Assembly: GCA_965248685.1 (NCBI GenBank)
Contig: CBDFKC010000003.1
Coordinates: 2,294,001-2,358,000, forward strand
From: VYFG01 sp965248685
GTDB taxonomy: Bacteria > Pseudomonadota > Gammaproteobacteria > Arenicellales > Poriferihabitantaceae
DNA length: 64,000 nt
Direction of reading: 5' to 3'
The position numbers and the translations under genes are program-made. This document shows, piece by piece, positions 1 to 8,481 of this stretch. The first letter of the stretch is position 1. Each line of letters begins with the position of its first letter. The notes beneath the pieces were generated by a model. It was given only the letters and a program-made list of their open reading frames with translations. It had not been told where the DNA came from and searched no databases.

Positions 1-668
1 AGATGCAATGCTGCATGTATGAGTAAATGTGCTTTACCTGGAATTAGTACCCCCGGAAATGGATACTCTTCAGCGCCAGGACCTTGTTCTATCTCGGTAT
101 ATCCAAGCAGGTTCTGCAACACCGGGCGATTGAATACCCGGGTGTGGACATCGACGGTACAAGCAATATTTCCTGGAAGCTGATGGATCAGGCAAACCTG
201 GGGCATGATAATGTCACCAGTGACGGCGCCGCAATCGATGTATCCCTCTGATGCAAGAATTTGTCGAATCTGCGCCATATCTCTATCCTTGATCAGAATA
301 TCCATATCTGACATTGGACGATCGTCATATTGGGAATAGCAGGTTAGCGCCATGGCTTCACCTTTCAATACAATTGGTCGCACTTTCGCGATTGCCTGCA
401 TCACCCTGGATTTTTCCTGTCGTAACAGCATGCTGCGGGCGGCCAGATGCTGGGCCCGTTGCTGTAGTTGATCTTTGAATTTGGAAGCCGGCAGATTGCT
501 GCCGAGCTTGTTATTGATTAAACCGATAACTCCTTCTGTTTCGGCAAGCGCTAACAAATCACAAAGTTGCTGATCCGATCGCTCAACAATCGTGCCATCA
601 TGAATCATCATCGCCAGACATCGTTGATCTTTATCAGAGTTCACGACGTCTTTGGATGAGTTGGGCAT
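1..668 (-). CDS. Partial nucleotidyltransferase-like protein (NTP_transf_5 type)
   Basis: The reading frame starts at the ATG at 668 and stays open to the window edge, giving 222 residues of a truncated protein. Residues 100-103 (VLKG) and 117-125 (RPMSDMDIL) match the signature of the uncharacterised nucleotidyltransferase family PF14907, in which the Asp pair would bind metal. The N-terminal part is helical and polar and has no signal peptide. The gene starts 15 bases after the 3' end of tRNA-Leu(CAA) on the same strand, so the two may share a transcript. In other genomes the family is often found near polysaccharide or peptide-modification genes, but here the context is cut off. The family call is fairly secure. 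The substrate is unknown. Confidence 0.7.
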   Translation of the reverse strand, partial: MPNSSKDVVNSDKDQRCLAMMIHDGTIVERSDQQLCDLLALAETEGVIGLINNKLGSNLPASKFKDQLQQRAQHLAARSMLLRQEKSRVMQAIAKVRPIVLKGEAMALTCYSQYDDRPMSDMDILIKDRDMAQIRQILASEGYIDCGAVTGDIIMPQVCLIHQLPGNIACTVDVHTRVFNRPVLQNLLGYTEIEQGPGAEEYPFPGVLIPGKAHLLIHAALH

Positions 669-683
669 TTATATGAATTTATT

Positions 684-770
684 TGGTACCGAGGGTCGGA
701 CTCGAACCGACACTGAGTTGCCCCAATCAGATTTTGAATCTGACGCGTCTACCAATTTCGCCACCCCGGC
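684..770 (-). tRNA. tRNA-Leu (anticodon CAA)
   Basis: The minus strand folds as an 87-nt class II tRNA. The acceptor stem GCCGGGG pairs with CCTCGGT (two G-U pairs), with encoded ACCA at the 3' end. The anticodon stem TCAGA/TCTGA encloses the loop TTCAAAA, giving anticodon CAA. A long variable arm and the T arm GTCGG-TTCGAGT-CCGAC are present. It reads UUG leucine codons. Confidence 0.97.
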
Positions 771-890
771 ACGCGCGGCAATGATAAACAGTTTTCGTCT
801 CGGATACCATAGACGGTTGTGACAGAGTTTGTTTATTTTAGACATTTCCCGGACAATCGACTTGCCCCGTTTACTACCCTGCCAGCATCA

Positions 891-1922
891 ATGAAACTGC
901 ATCAATTTGACTATGATTTACCGGCTGAGCTGGTCGCCCAGGAGCCCCTGGAAAACCGGTCGGATAGTAATTTATTAGGCTTTGATCAAACCCTTGAACA
1001 GTGCATAACAATGCCATTTAGCAGCGTTGGTCAGTTCCTGAGGCCGGGAGACTTAATCATCGTAAATGATACCAAAGTGGTACCGGCGCGGATCCTGGCG
1101 CATAAACCGAGCGGAGGAAAAGTCGAAATAATGCTTGAGCGTTTGCTGCAACGAAATACTGCAATGGTTCAGCTCCGCGCGAATAAGCCAGTAAAGATCG
1201 GTCAGGAACTATGCATTGAAAATTATCTGGTCACAGTAATTGAACGTCAACACCGATTCTTTATTCTTCAATTTAACGACGATGTAAATGTCGAAGCGAT
1301 GTTTGAACAGTTCGGGAAAATTCCGTTACCACCCTATATTCGTCGCGAACCTTCGGCTGGAGATAAAATCCGTTACCAGACGGTATATTCCCGTAGTCCG
1401 GGTGCGGTAGCGGCACCGACCGCGGGGCTGCATTTTAATAGCACCCTGATTGGAGAACTCAAGGAGGCAGGCGTGTTATGGGCATCCATCACACTGCATG
1501 TTGGCGCCGGGACTTACCTGCCAATGCAAGGCGAAGAAATTACCAGTCACAGGATGCATCATGAACGTATCGTCGTCGATCAAGCGGTATGTGAATTAAT
1601 CGGTAAGGTTAAGGCGTCAGGTGGGCGCATTATCGCGGTCGGAACCACCGTCATCAGGGCCCTTGAAGCGGCTGCCCTGTCAGGAACTCTCGCTCCCTTA
1701 AGCGGAGAGACCAATTTGTTTATTACTCCGGGTTTTAAATTTAACGTGGTCGACGTCCTGATTACAAATTTTCACCTGCCACGGTCAACTTTACTGGTTC
1801 TGGTATCGGCATTCGCGGGTTACCATCGCATCATGCAAATGTATCAATACGCAATAAAGAACAGGTTTCGCTTTTTCAGCTATGGCGACGCGATGATTCT
1901 GGAGAGACTTAATGAAGTTTGA
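891..1922 (+). CDS. queA: S-adenosylmethionine:tRNA ribosyltransferase-isomerase
   Basis: QueA transfers and isomerises the ribosyl group of SAM onto 7-aminomethyl-7-deazaguanine in tRNA, giving epoxyqueuosine. It is the step after Tgt in queuosine synthesis. I chose the ATG at 891 (MKLHQFDYDLP), which gives 343 residues and matches the family N-terminus. An upstream in-frame ATG at 819 would add 24 residues of no family character. The signature PTAGLHF is at residues 176-182, and the C-terminal RFFSYGDAM motif is intact. The gene overlaps tgt by 11 bases, the usual arrangement for this pair, implying translational coupling. Confidence 0.96.
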   Translation: MKLHQFDYDLPAELVAQEPLENRSDSNLLGFDQTLEQCITMPFSSVGQFLRPGDLIIVNDTKVVPARILAHKPSGGKVEIMLERLLQRNTAMVQLRANKPVKIGQELCIENYLVTVIERQHRFFILQFNDDVNVEAMFEQFGKIPLPPYIRREPSAGDKIRYQTVYSRSPGAVAAPTAGLHFNSTLIGELKEAGVLWASITLHVGAGTYLPMQGEEITSHRMHHERIVVDQAVCELIGKVKASGGRIIAVGTTVIRALEAAALSGTLAPLSGETNLFITPGFKFNVVDVLITNFHLPRSTLLVLVSAFAGYHRIMQMYQYAIKNRFRFFSYGDAMILERLNEV

Positions 1923-2994
1923 ATTATTACGAACCCAGGGGAAAGCCCGGCGGGGGCGACTTAATTTCTCCCGGGGAGTGGTTGATACGCCAGCATTTAT
2001 GCCAGTCGGCACCAGCGCGACGGTAAAGTCAATGGCTCCCGAAGAAGTAGCGAATCTTGGTGCGCAGATTATCCTGGGAAATACTTTTCACCTGATGCTG
2101 CAACCCGGTACCGAGGTGATTTCTGCCCACGGCACTTTGCATGACTTTATGAATTGGCGAAAACCAATTTTGACTGACTCCGGGGGATTCCAGGTATGGA
2201 GCCTGGCAGAACTGCGTAAGCTGGAAGAAAAAGGGGTCACATTCAAGTCTCCAATAGACGGTAGCACGGTGTTTCTTGGCCCAGAGGAGTCGATGGATAT
2301 TCAGACCACGCTCGGATCCGATGTGGTGATGGTTTTTGATGAATGTACCAATTACCCCTGTACGTTGGAGCAAGCCAGGGCGTCAATGGAATTATCCGCC
2401 CGCTGGGCGAGACGTTGTAAACACCATTATGCCGGCGAGGGCGCGCTGTTTGGTATTCTGCAGGGAGGAATGTTCCCGGTGCTTCGACAGGAGTCTCTTG
2501 AAAGACTCGTCGATATTGGTTTTGATGGTTATGCGATTGGAGGTCTATCCGTGGGAGAGCCAAAAGACGAAATGCTCGAGGTTTTGGACTCCATTGCTTA
2601 TAAACTTCCGCCAGATCGGCCGCGCTACCTGATGGGCGTAGGTACGCCGCGAGACCTGGTGGACGGCGTGGCCCGGGGCATCGACATGTTTGACTGCGTA
2701 CTGCCAACCAGAAACGCCCGTAATGGATGGCTATACACAAGCCAGGGTACGGTTAAAATTCGCAATGCAGTTCATCGTTTGGACACTGGACCATTGGATC
2801 CGGAATGCGAGTGCTATACCTGCCAACATTATTCCAGGTCTTATCTCCGTCATTTATATCGAAGTAACGAGATTTTGGGTGCACGTCTTTGTACCCTGCA
2901 TAATCTCCATTTCTATCAACGCCTGATGAAAAATATTCGGGAGGTCCTCGATCTGGGTAAATTTAATGAATTTATGGGAGATTTTTCCCTTTAG
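1912..2994 (+). CDS. tgt: tRNA-guanine transglycosylase
   Basis: Tgt exchanges guanine-34 for preQ1 in the anticodon of the GUN tRNAs. The 360-residue protein carries the conserved DSGGFQVWS segment (residues 89-97, containing the first catalytic Asp), GILQGG for substrate recognition, and MFDCVLPTRNARNG around the nucleophilic Asp. The zinc ligands are seen as PECECYTCQHY followed by a His about 25 residues later. It overlaps the end of queA and would be made from the same transcript. In many gammaproteobacteria yajC-secD-secF follow tgt. Here an unrelated envelope protein follows instead. Confidence 0.97.
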   Translation: MKFELLRTQGKARRGRLNFSRGVVDTPAFMPVGTSATVKSMAPEEVANLGAQIILGNTFHLMLQPGTEVISAHGTLHDFMNWRKPILTDSGGFQVWSLAELRKLEEKGVTFKSPIDGSTVFLGPEESMDIQTTLGSDVVMVFDECTNYPCTLEQARASMELSARWARRCKHHYAGEGALFGILQGGMFPVLRQESLERLVDIGFDGYAIGGLSVGEPKDEMLEVLDSIAYKLPPDRPRYLMGVGTPRDLVDGVARGIDMFDCVLPTRNARNGWLYTSQGTVKIRNAVHRLDTGPLDPECECYTCQHYSRSYLRHLYRSNEILGARLCTLHNLHFYQRLMKNIREVLDLGKFNEFMGDFSL

Positions 2995-3111
2995 TTGCTA
3001 CAATTGGATGGCTACAAACTGAATCTCTCGTGGGGTGTGTGGAGAGGAAGGTTTCTAAATAATAAATTTTGTTGTGATTTATGAATCAACAAATTCATTC
3101 TAACAAATGTG

Positions 3112-5544
3112 ATGGCTCGGCTGAATAACTTAATCAAGCGTTTCACCGTGATCTGGTTAGCGGCAATCTTTGCGATGGGACTGGGGCAAGCCCAGTCCCA
3201 GGAGAATAAGGATTTGACCCAGGATTCGGAATACGCCAGGGGAATCAAGGCGTTTGCAGAAGGGGATTTCGAGAAAGCTGCAAATTTATGGCTAGCTGAT
3301 GCCTATCTGGGATCGGCGGACGCTCAATTTAACATTGGGGTGCTATACGTTGAAGGGAAGGGGTTGCGCTACGACAGGGCCGAAGCAATATTCTGGTTTA
3401 CTAAAGCAGCCAAACAGGATCATCAGGAAGCACAATATAATCTTGGACATTTGCTGCTTGAGGAACAGGAAGACGTAAGCAAAATCAAGCAAGGGATAGA
3501 GTGGTGGCGGCAGTCGGCGGAAAGCGGCTTTCCCATAGCCCAGTATAACTATGGTCGTGCGCTGTTCTATGGAATCGGTACTGAAGAAGACCGTCCTAGC
3601 TCTAAATTATGGTTTGAGCGTGCCAAGACTGGCGGAAACATCCGAGCTTCTGATTTTTTACAGGACAATATCAATAACTTTGTCGATCGTTTTCCGGTAT
3701 CCAAGAAAATCGATCCAGTGGTGGTGACTAAAGAAGACACCGAACCTACCAAGTCGAAATTACCCAGTAAGCAGGAGATCAGTCAATCGGAATATGTGCT
3801 GGTAAAGAATAACCCCATATTGATGTATGCCCGCTTTAATACCCACTCTCCGATCATTACCAGAATCAACGCCAAGGTTATGGCGAGGGTAATTAACCGA
3901 AATCGGAATTGGATGTTGGTAGAAATACCCGGTGGAATACCCGGTTGGGTTCAAAATGAAGATATCAAACTTGATGGGGAATTTATCGAAATCAAGACGA
4001 AGTCAGCAGCGGTTTACGCCGACCCTACGGAGCGATCTAATAATAATGATATTGGGAAGTTGTTGGTTGGAACCAGAATTAGAATGCTGGAGCAACAACC
4101 GGATTGGACCAGGGTCCTATTACCAGAAAAAATCCCTGGATGGATTGAAGAAACTTCGGTGGACAATGTATCCGCTAGCGCAGAAGACATATCGAAAGTT
4201 TGGTTGATTCAACGGGTGAAACTGAAGCTGGCTGCGTTGGAATCGAGTAAATCTATCGTGGCAACACCTTCTGAAACAAAAACCAAGGCAAAATCCGAAA
4301 CCGAGCCCGAACCCAAAGCTGAACCGAAGCAAGCTCCCGAGGAAACGGAAGTGGCAGAGATTAATACCAGTGTTGGATTCGTGCCTCAGCCAAGAGAGGT
4401 CGATTTTCCAGTGATTACCGCGGAAACCGGTGATTTGGTGGAATCTGAAGAAGTCCTAGTGAGCGTCTCTGATACCGCTGCCACCACAATACAATCTAAT
4501 TCCCAATCCGACCAGGAGTCGTTAATGGCAACCGACCCCGAACCGGCCGCTCCCGCTGAAATTGAAAAACCAGTGGTTCAGCAGCCTGTAGTCGAGGCCG
4601 TGGTGGTTGCGAAACCCGCTGCTGAGAAATTGGTTGTGGCAGAAAAAAAAGTTGTTAGTAAGCAGGTGGTAAGCACTGAAAATCGGTCGAACATCCGAAA
4701 AACCCGAATTCGAAATGCCTCGATTCGATCCGGCCCGGCAAACTCCGCCGCAGCGATTACCAAACTGCCGCAAAACACCCTGGTCGATATCATTACAGCG
4801 GGACCGGAATTTTCGAAAGTTACCGTGCCCGGTGGATTACCGGGTTGGATACCCAATCGACAGGTTAGACGGCGGGGTGAAGATGTCATTGTTGGAGGGG
4901 ACCGGGTACGGGCAAGGCTCACGCCGAGTGAAAGTGATATAGGGCCGGTGCTTGGTTTGATTCCCCAGGGTAGTAAGGTAAAGCTGTTAGACCAACGTGA
5001 TGGTTGGCTCTATGTAGTTACCCCTGAATGGATAACCGGCTGGATAGCCAACACTGACCTCGAGAGATTGACTTCATTAGCCAGCGTTAACCGTGACTGG
5101 AAACTGCAAACTCGGTCATTGTTAGCGACCTATCGTGGGCGTGAAGTTAAACAACTGGATATAACCCCGGCGATGGATCGGGACGAATTAGTGGGTAGCG
5201 GTATCGAAGATGATAGTGAATGGCTGTTTGCGGATTCCTCGCGAAAATATACCTTGCAACTGCTGAGTATCCAAAACCAGTCGAGCGCGCGTTCTCTTTT
5301 TAAATCACTAAACAGTCGGGGGCAGTTTTTCTCTACAGTAATCAGGGGGCAGCGCTGGTATTTCATTCTACTCGGCAAATTCCTGACCCCGGATGATGCC
5401 CTGGAAGTAGCCGGAAATCTTCCACGTTGGGCCCAGGGGGCCAGAGTCAGATCCCTGGCCAGACTCCAGGTAAATCGATGCAAGAAATTAAACCAGTTCA
5501 ATAATGAAGTGGCTGAGGAGTTGGCTAAAAAGTGTGGGATATAG
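3112..5544 (+). CDS. Exported Sel1 / SH3 / SPOR multidomain envelope protein
   Basis: This 810-residue protein probably binds peptidoglycan. A signal peptide ends near residue 28 (GLGQAQSQ). Sel1-like helical repeats occupy roughly 40-190 (AQFNIGVLYVEGKG, AQYNYGRALFYGIG). Two bacterial SH3-type modules follow at about 225-360, each ending in a PGW motif. A low-complexity Glu/Pro/Lys linker spans about 385-500, then come two more SH3-type modules (about 525-650) and a C-terminal SPOR-like domain (about 715-800, YTLQLLSIQNQ). SPOR domains bind denuded septal glycan, so a division or cell-wall role is plausible but inferred. GTG (3109) and ATG (3112) are adjacent possible starts, and neither has a clear ribosome site. 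The exact combination is unusual. Confidence 0.8.
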   Translation: MARLNNLIKRFTVIWLAAIFAMGLGQAQSQENKDLTQDSEYARGIKAFAEGDFEKAANLWLADAYLGSADAQFNIGVLYVEGKGLRYDRAEAIFWFTKAAKQDHQEAQYNLGHLLLEEQEDVSKIKQGIEWWRQSAESGFPIAQYNYGRALFYGIGTEEDRPSSKLWFERAKTGGNIRASDFLQDNINNFVDRFPVSKKIDPVVVTKEDTEPTKSKLPSKQEISQSEYVLVKNNPILMYARFNTHSPIITRINAKVMARVINRNRNWMLVEIPGGIPGWVQNEDIKLDGEFIEIKTKSAAVYADPTERSNNNDIGKLLVGTRIRMLEQQPDWTRVLLPEKIPGWIEETSVDNVSASAEDISKVWLIQRVKLKLAALESSKSIVATPSETKTKAKSETEPEPKAEPKQAPEETEVAEINTSVGFVPQPREVDFPVITAETGDLVESEEVLVSVSDTAATTIQSNSQSDQESLMATDPEPAAPAEIEKPVVQQPVVEAVVVAKPAAEKLVVAEKKVVSKQVVSTENRSNIRKTRIRNASIRSGPANSAAAITKLPQNTLVDIITAGPEFSKVTVPGGLPGWIPNRQVRRRGEDVIVGGDRVRARLTPSESDIGPVLGLIPQGSKVKLLDQRDGWLYVVTPEWITGWIANTDLERLTSLASVNRDWKLQTRSLLATYRGREVKQLDITPAMDRDELVGSGIEDDSEWLFADSSRKYTLQLLSIQNQSSARSLFKSLNSRGQFFSTVIRGQRWYFILLGKFLTPDDALEVAGNLPRWAQGARVRSLARLQVNRCKKLNQFNNEVAEELAKKCGI

Positions 5545-5854
5545 GTTTTATTTGGGCTATCGATAAGAATTATCGAGTACCAAATTCGCCCAATCTTGCT
5601 TACAATCCCGCGGTTAGCCAGATTCAGTGGGATAGGTGCTGGCGACGAATAGTGCCAATTTGATTCCGGACGTTGTTTTGTAGTGCTTGCGTTTCGGTGG
5701 ACCAGGGTCTAAACAATCAACCCCAAAGGAATGGAGCCGAACGGATTGGCGAAATACTGAATTAATTGGGTTGCCCGAGAGCTTTGAGCCTTGCGATGTC
5801 AGGTTTAAAGTGACGGTTGCTCTGTATATTTTTCATTTTACCTTGGAGTAAATT
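5545..5854. other. Intergenic region upstream of glyA
   Basis: A short perfect hairpin (TCGATAA-gaa-TTATCGA, 5560-5576) follows the stop codon of the SPOR-domain gene but has no T-run. The remaining bases before glyA contain no open frame, and I could not match them to a glycine, THF, SAM or SAH riboswitch core by eye. The GGAG at 5845-5848 region serves as the glyA ribosome site. Confidence 0.5.
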
Positions 5855-7123
5855 ATGTTTGATAAAAAGCAGTCTATAGCAGACTTCGATCCGGACCTGG
5901 CGGTTGCCATGGAATCCGAAGTGAAAAGACAGGAACAGCATATTGAGCTGATCGCATCGGAAAACTTTACCAGCCCGCGGGTAATGGCGGCACAGGGTTC
6001 TCAACTGACCAACAAGTATGCGGAAGGGTATCCACGCAAGCGATATTACGGTGGTTGTGAATTTGTTGACGTTGCTGAAGAGCTGGCGATTGAGCGTGCC
6101 TGCAAATTATTCTCGGCCGATTATGCCAATGTTCAACCTCATTCTGGTTCCCAGGCCAATGCTGCGGTATATATGGCACTGGTTGAGCCGGGTGACACGA
6201 TATTGGGAATGAGTCTGGCGCATGGCGGCCATTTGACCCACGGCGCCAGCGTTAACTTTTCCGGGAAAATATACAACGCTGTACAGTACGGACTGGATGA
6301 TGCAACCGGTGAAGTGGACTACGATCAGGTTGCGGCATTGGCCGCTGAGCACAAACCCAAGATGATCGTGGCAGGCTTTTCTGCCTATTCCCGGATAATG
6401 GACTGGCAACGGTTTCGTGATATTGCTGATTCTGTGGGTGCGTATTTGTTTGTAGATATGGCCCACGTTGCTGGTCTGGTGGCTACCGGCCACTATCCAA
6501 ACCCGGTTCAGATCGCCGATGTAACTACCACAACTACCCATAAAACTCTGCGCGGTCCACGGGGTGGAATGATACTGGCCAAGGCCAATGATGAGATCAC
6601 CAAGAAGCTCAACTCACTGGTTTTTCCGGGCACCCAGGGTGGGCCATTGATGCACGTTATCGCCGCCAAGGCGATCGCCTTCAAGGAGGCAATGGAGCCT
6701 GGTTTTAAAGATTACCAGCAACAGGTTTTATACAATGCTGACGCGATGGTAGAAGTATTTCAGGCCCGGGGCTACGATATCGTATCCGGTGGCACTGACA
6801 ATCACTTGTTTCTCCTTGACCTGATCAGTAAAGACGTTACTGGGAAAGACGCGGACGCAGCATTGGGTCGCGCCAACATCACGGTGAATAAGAACTCGGT
6901 CCCCAATGACCCACGTTCACCATTTGTAACCAGCGGTCTGCGTATAGGTACCCCGGCGATGACAACACGCGGATTTGGCGTCGAGGAATCCAAACAGATC
7001 ACAGGCTGGATCTGTGATGTGCTGGAGAATATTGAAGATGAAAATGTGATTGCACAGGTCAAGCAAAACGTTATAGAGCTATGCAGCCGTTTCCCGCTGT
7101 ATGCTGATGTCGAAATCGGTTAA
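5855..7123 (+). CDS. glyA: Serine hydroxymethyltransferase
   Basis: GlyA is a PLP enzyme that converts serine and tetrahydrofolate to glycine and 5,10-methylene-THF, the main one-carbon source. The 422-residue length is typical. Recognisable segments are ELIASENFTS near residue 35, YAEGYPRKRYYGG around 55, PHSGSQAN near 97, and the PLP-lysine motif TTTTHKTLRGPRGG around 225-238 (Lys in THKT). TTGGAG lies just before the ATG and gives a good ribosome site. It stands alone, with its own upstream spacer and a hairpin downstream, so it is probably monocistronic. Confidence 0.98.
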   Translation: MFDKKQSIADFDPDLAVAMESEVKRQEQHIELIASENFTSPRVMAAQGSQLTNKYAEGYPRKRYYGGCEFVDVAEELAIERACKLFSADYANVQPHSGSQANAAVYMALVEPGDTILGMSLAHGGHLTHGASVNFSGKIYNAVQYGLDDATGEVDYDQVAALAAEHKPKMIVAGFSAYSRIMDWQRFRDIADSVGAYLFVDMAHVAGLVATGHYPNPVQIADVTTTTTHKTLRGPRGGMILAKANDEITKKLNSLVFPGTQGGPLMHVIAAKAIAFKEAMEPGFKDYQQQVLYNADAMVEVFQARGYDIVSGGTDNHLFLLDLISKDVTGKDADAALGRANITVNKNSVPNDPRSPFVTSGLRIGTPAMTTRGFGVEESKQITGWICDVLENIEDENVIAQVKQNVIELCSRFPLYADVEIG

Positions 7124-7200
7124 CCCCTGACACTGCTTGCTGGCTCGGTACCGAGTCAGGATAGCGACTCAAAAGGCTGATCGCGCCGGCAGCGGCGCAA

Positions 7201-7227
7201 AAAACGGCCAATGTTGAAGTCCGTTTT
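7201..7227 (+). terminator. Candidate glyA terminator
   Basis: AAAACGG (7201-7207) pairs with CCGTTTT (7221-7227) around a 13-base loop, so the stem's own T-run follows the GC part. It lies 77 bases after the glyA stop. The loop is long and the stem short, so this is a weak candidate. Confidence 0.4.
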
Positions 7228-7229
7228 AT

Positions 7230-7262
7230 GCGAGTATAGCCAGGTTTTCTGGCTATACTCGC
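7230..7262. promoter_or_regulatory. Perfect 14-bp inverted repeat before ada
   Basis: GCGAGTATAGCCAG (7230-7243) is exactly complementary to CTGGCTATACTCGC (7249-7262), with a 5-base GTTTT spacer. The repeat ends three bases before the ada ATG at 7266. It could be an operator for a dimeric regulator or a translation-blocking RNA hairpin. The lack of a separate ribosome site favours a role in controlling ada expression. Confidence 0.6.
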
Positions 7263-7265
7263 TAC

Positions 7266-7838
7266 ATGGAACTTGCATTCGAAGACTGTTATAAAGCGGT
7301 AAAAACCCGGGATTCCGGGTTTGATGGGCATTTTTTTACCGGCGTTACAACCACTGGTATCTTCTGCCGACCGGTGTGTCCTGCGGTAACCCCCAAGCCT
7401 GGTAATTGCGAATTTTACCCCTCAGCGGCGGCAGCGCTGCAGGCGGGTTTTCGCCCATGCCTCCGGTGTCGCCCCGAAGCCGCACCGAATAGTCCGGCGT
7501 GGAACGGGGTCAAGACTACGGTGTCCCGGGCTCTTAAATTAATAGAGGAAGGGGCATTGGATGGAAATAACATTGAGCACCTATCAGACCGATTAGGGGT
7601 AGGACCGCGTCATCTCAGACGACTGTTTGCCAAATATGTCGGTGCCAGCCCAATACAAGTGGCGAGAGCTCACAGGGTATTACGCGCTAAACGATTAATA
7701 ACCGATACCCAACGAAGCATGACGGAAATTGCACATGACACCGGTTTTTCCAGCGTACGCCAGTTCAATCATACGTTTTTTAAGTTATACCGAAAGAATC
7801 CAAGCGAGTTACGTCGTTCTACTTCCGCCACCCACTGA
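7266..7838 (+). CDS. Ada-type methylphosphotriester sensor / AraC regulator
   Basis: The protein has the N-terminal zinc domain of Ada followed by an AraC-type helix-turn-helix. The four zinc cysteines are C34, C38 (GIFCRPVC) and C65, C68 (CLRC). In Ada the first of these accepts a methyl group from DNA phosphotriesters and turns the protein into an activator. Residues about 85-185 contain two HTH motifs (IEHLSDRLGVGPRHLRRLF and MTEIAHDTGFSSVRQFNHTF). At 190 residues it lacks the C-terminal O6-methylguanine domain, which is encoded by the next gene 17 bases downstream. The pair therefore resembles the split AdaA/AdaB arrangement known from Bacillus. It probably regulates itself and ogt after alkylation damage. 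Confidence 0.9.
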   Translation: MELAFEDCYKAVKTRDSGFDGHFFTGVTTTGIFCRPVCPAVTPKPGNCEFYPSAAAALQAGFRPCLRCRPEAAPNSPAWNGVKTTVSRALKLIEEGALDGNNIEHLSDRLGVGPRHLRRLFAKYVGASPIQVARAHRVLRAKRLITDTQRSMTEIAHDTGFSSVRQFNHTFFKLYRKNPSELRRSTSATH

Positions 7839-7855
7839 CCTGATTAGGGATCACT

Positions 7856-8359
7856 ATGCAATCACTCGAATTGTCAATCTATGCAAGCCCTCTGGGTGAC
7901 ATCCAACTACTCACAGTGAAGCAAAAACTATGCTACCTGGATTTTGCCGATAACCCTGAGAGAATGGAGAAATTAATGAAGACCCGGTATGGCGAATATG
8001 AAATTATCCAAGCAGAGGTTCCAACCGAATTGAACCAATGTCTGAATCAATACTTTTCCGGCGACCTGGACGCCTTCGATGACATTGAGATGGACACAGG
8101 CGGTACTTCATTTCAGCGTAAGGTATGGCGTTCGCTCCTAAAAATTCCCCATGGGACCACCATGGACTATTCGACATTGGCCCATTCCGCTGGCAACGCC
8201 AGTGCAGTGCGGGCTGCGGCCAGCAGTAATGCCCGTAACCCGATTTCAATCATCATCCCTTGCCACCGAGTGATTGGCAAAGACGGTTCCCTACGGGGTT
8301 ATGCAGGCGGAATTGACCGTAAGCGCTGGTTACTGCGGCACGAGGGGGTAGCAATATAG
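7856..8359 (+). CDS. ogt: Methylated-DNA-protein cysteine methyltransferase
   Basis: This enzyme removes methyl groups from O6-methylguanine in a suicide reaction. The 167-residue protein contains the acceptor motif PCHRV with Cys136, followed by GYAGGIDRKRWLLRHE, which closes the family signature. The helix-turn-helix segment (MDYSTLAHSAG, about 103-113) precedes it. It follows the Ada-type regulator gene by 17 bases on the same strand and is presumably induced with it. It corresponds to the missing C-terminal half of a fused Ada. Confidence 0.95.
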   Translation: MQSLELSIYASPLGDIQLLTVKQKLCYLDFADNPERMEKLMKTRYGEYEIIQAEVPTELNQCLNQYFSGDLDAFDDIEMDTGGTSFQRKVWRSLLKIPHGTTMDYSTLAHSAGNASAVRAAASSNARNPISIIIPCHRVIGKDGSLRGYAGGIDRKRWLLRHEGVAI

Positions 8360-8481
8360 CGGCAATAACAGCCTGCTGCTCTGGTCAATCCTGCTTGGCG
8401 TTCCGGCAAATACTAATGTCGTTCGAAAGGGCCGATTCAATAAAATTTGCTGTTCACACTCACGAACTGTTTAACCGAACC

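Noticed and set aside
5600..5854. Possible riboswitch before glyA
   Set aside because: I compared it by eye with glycine, SAH, SAM and THF riboswitch cores and saw no convincing match.
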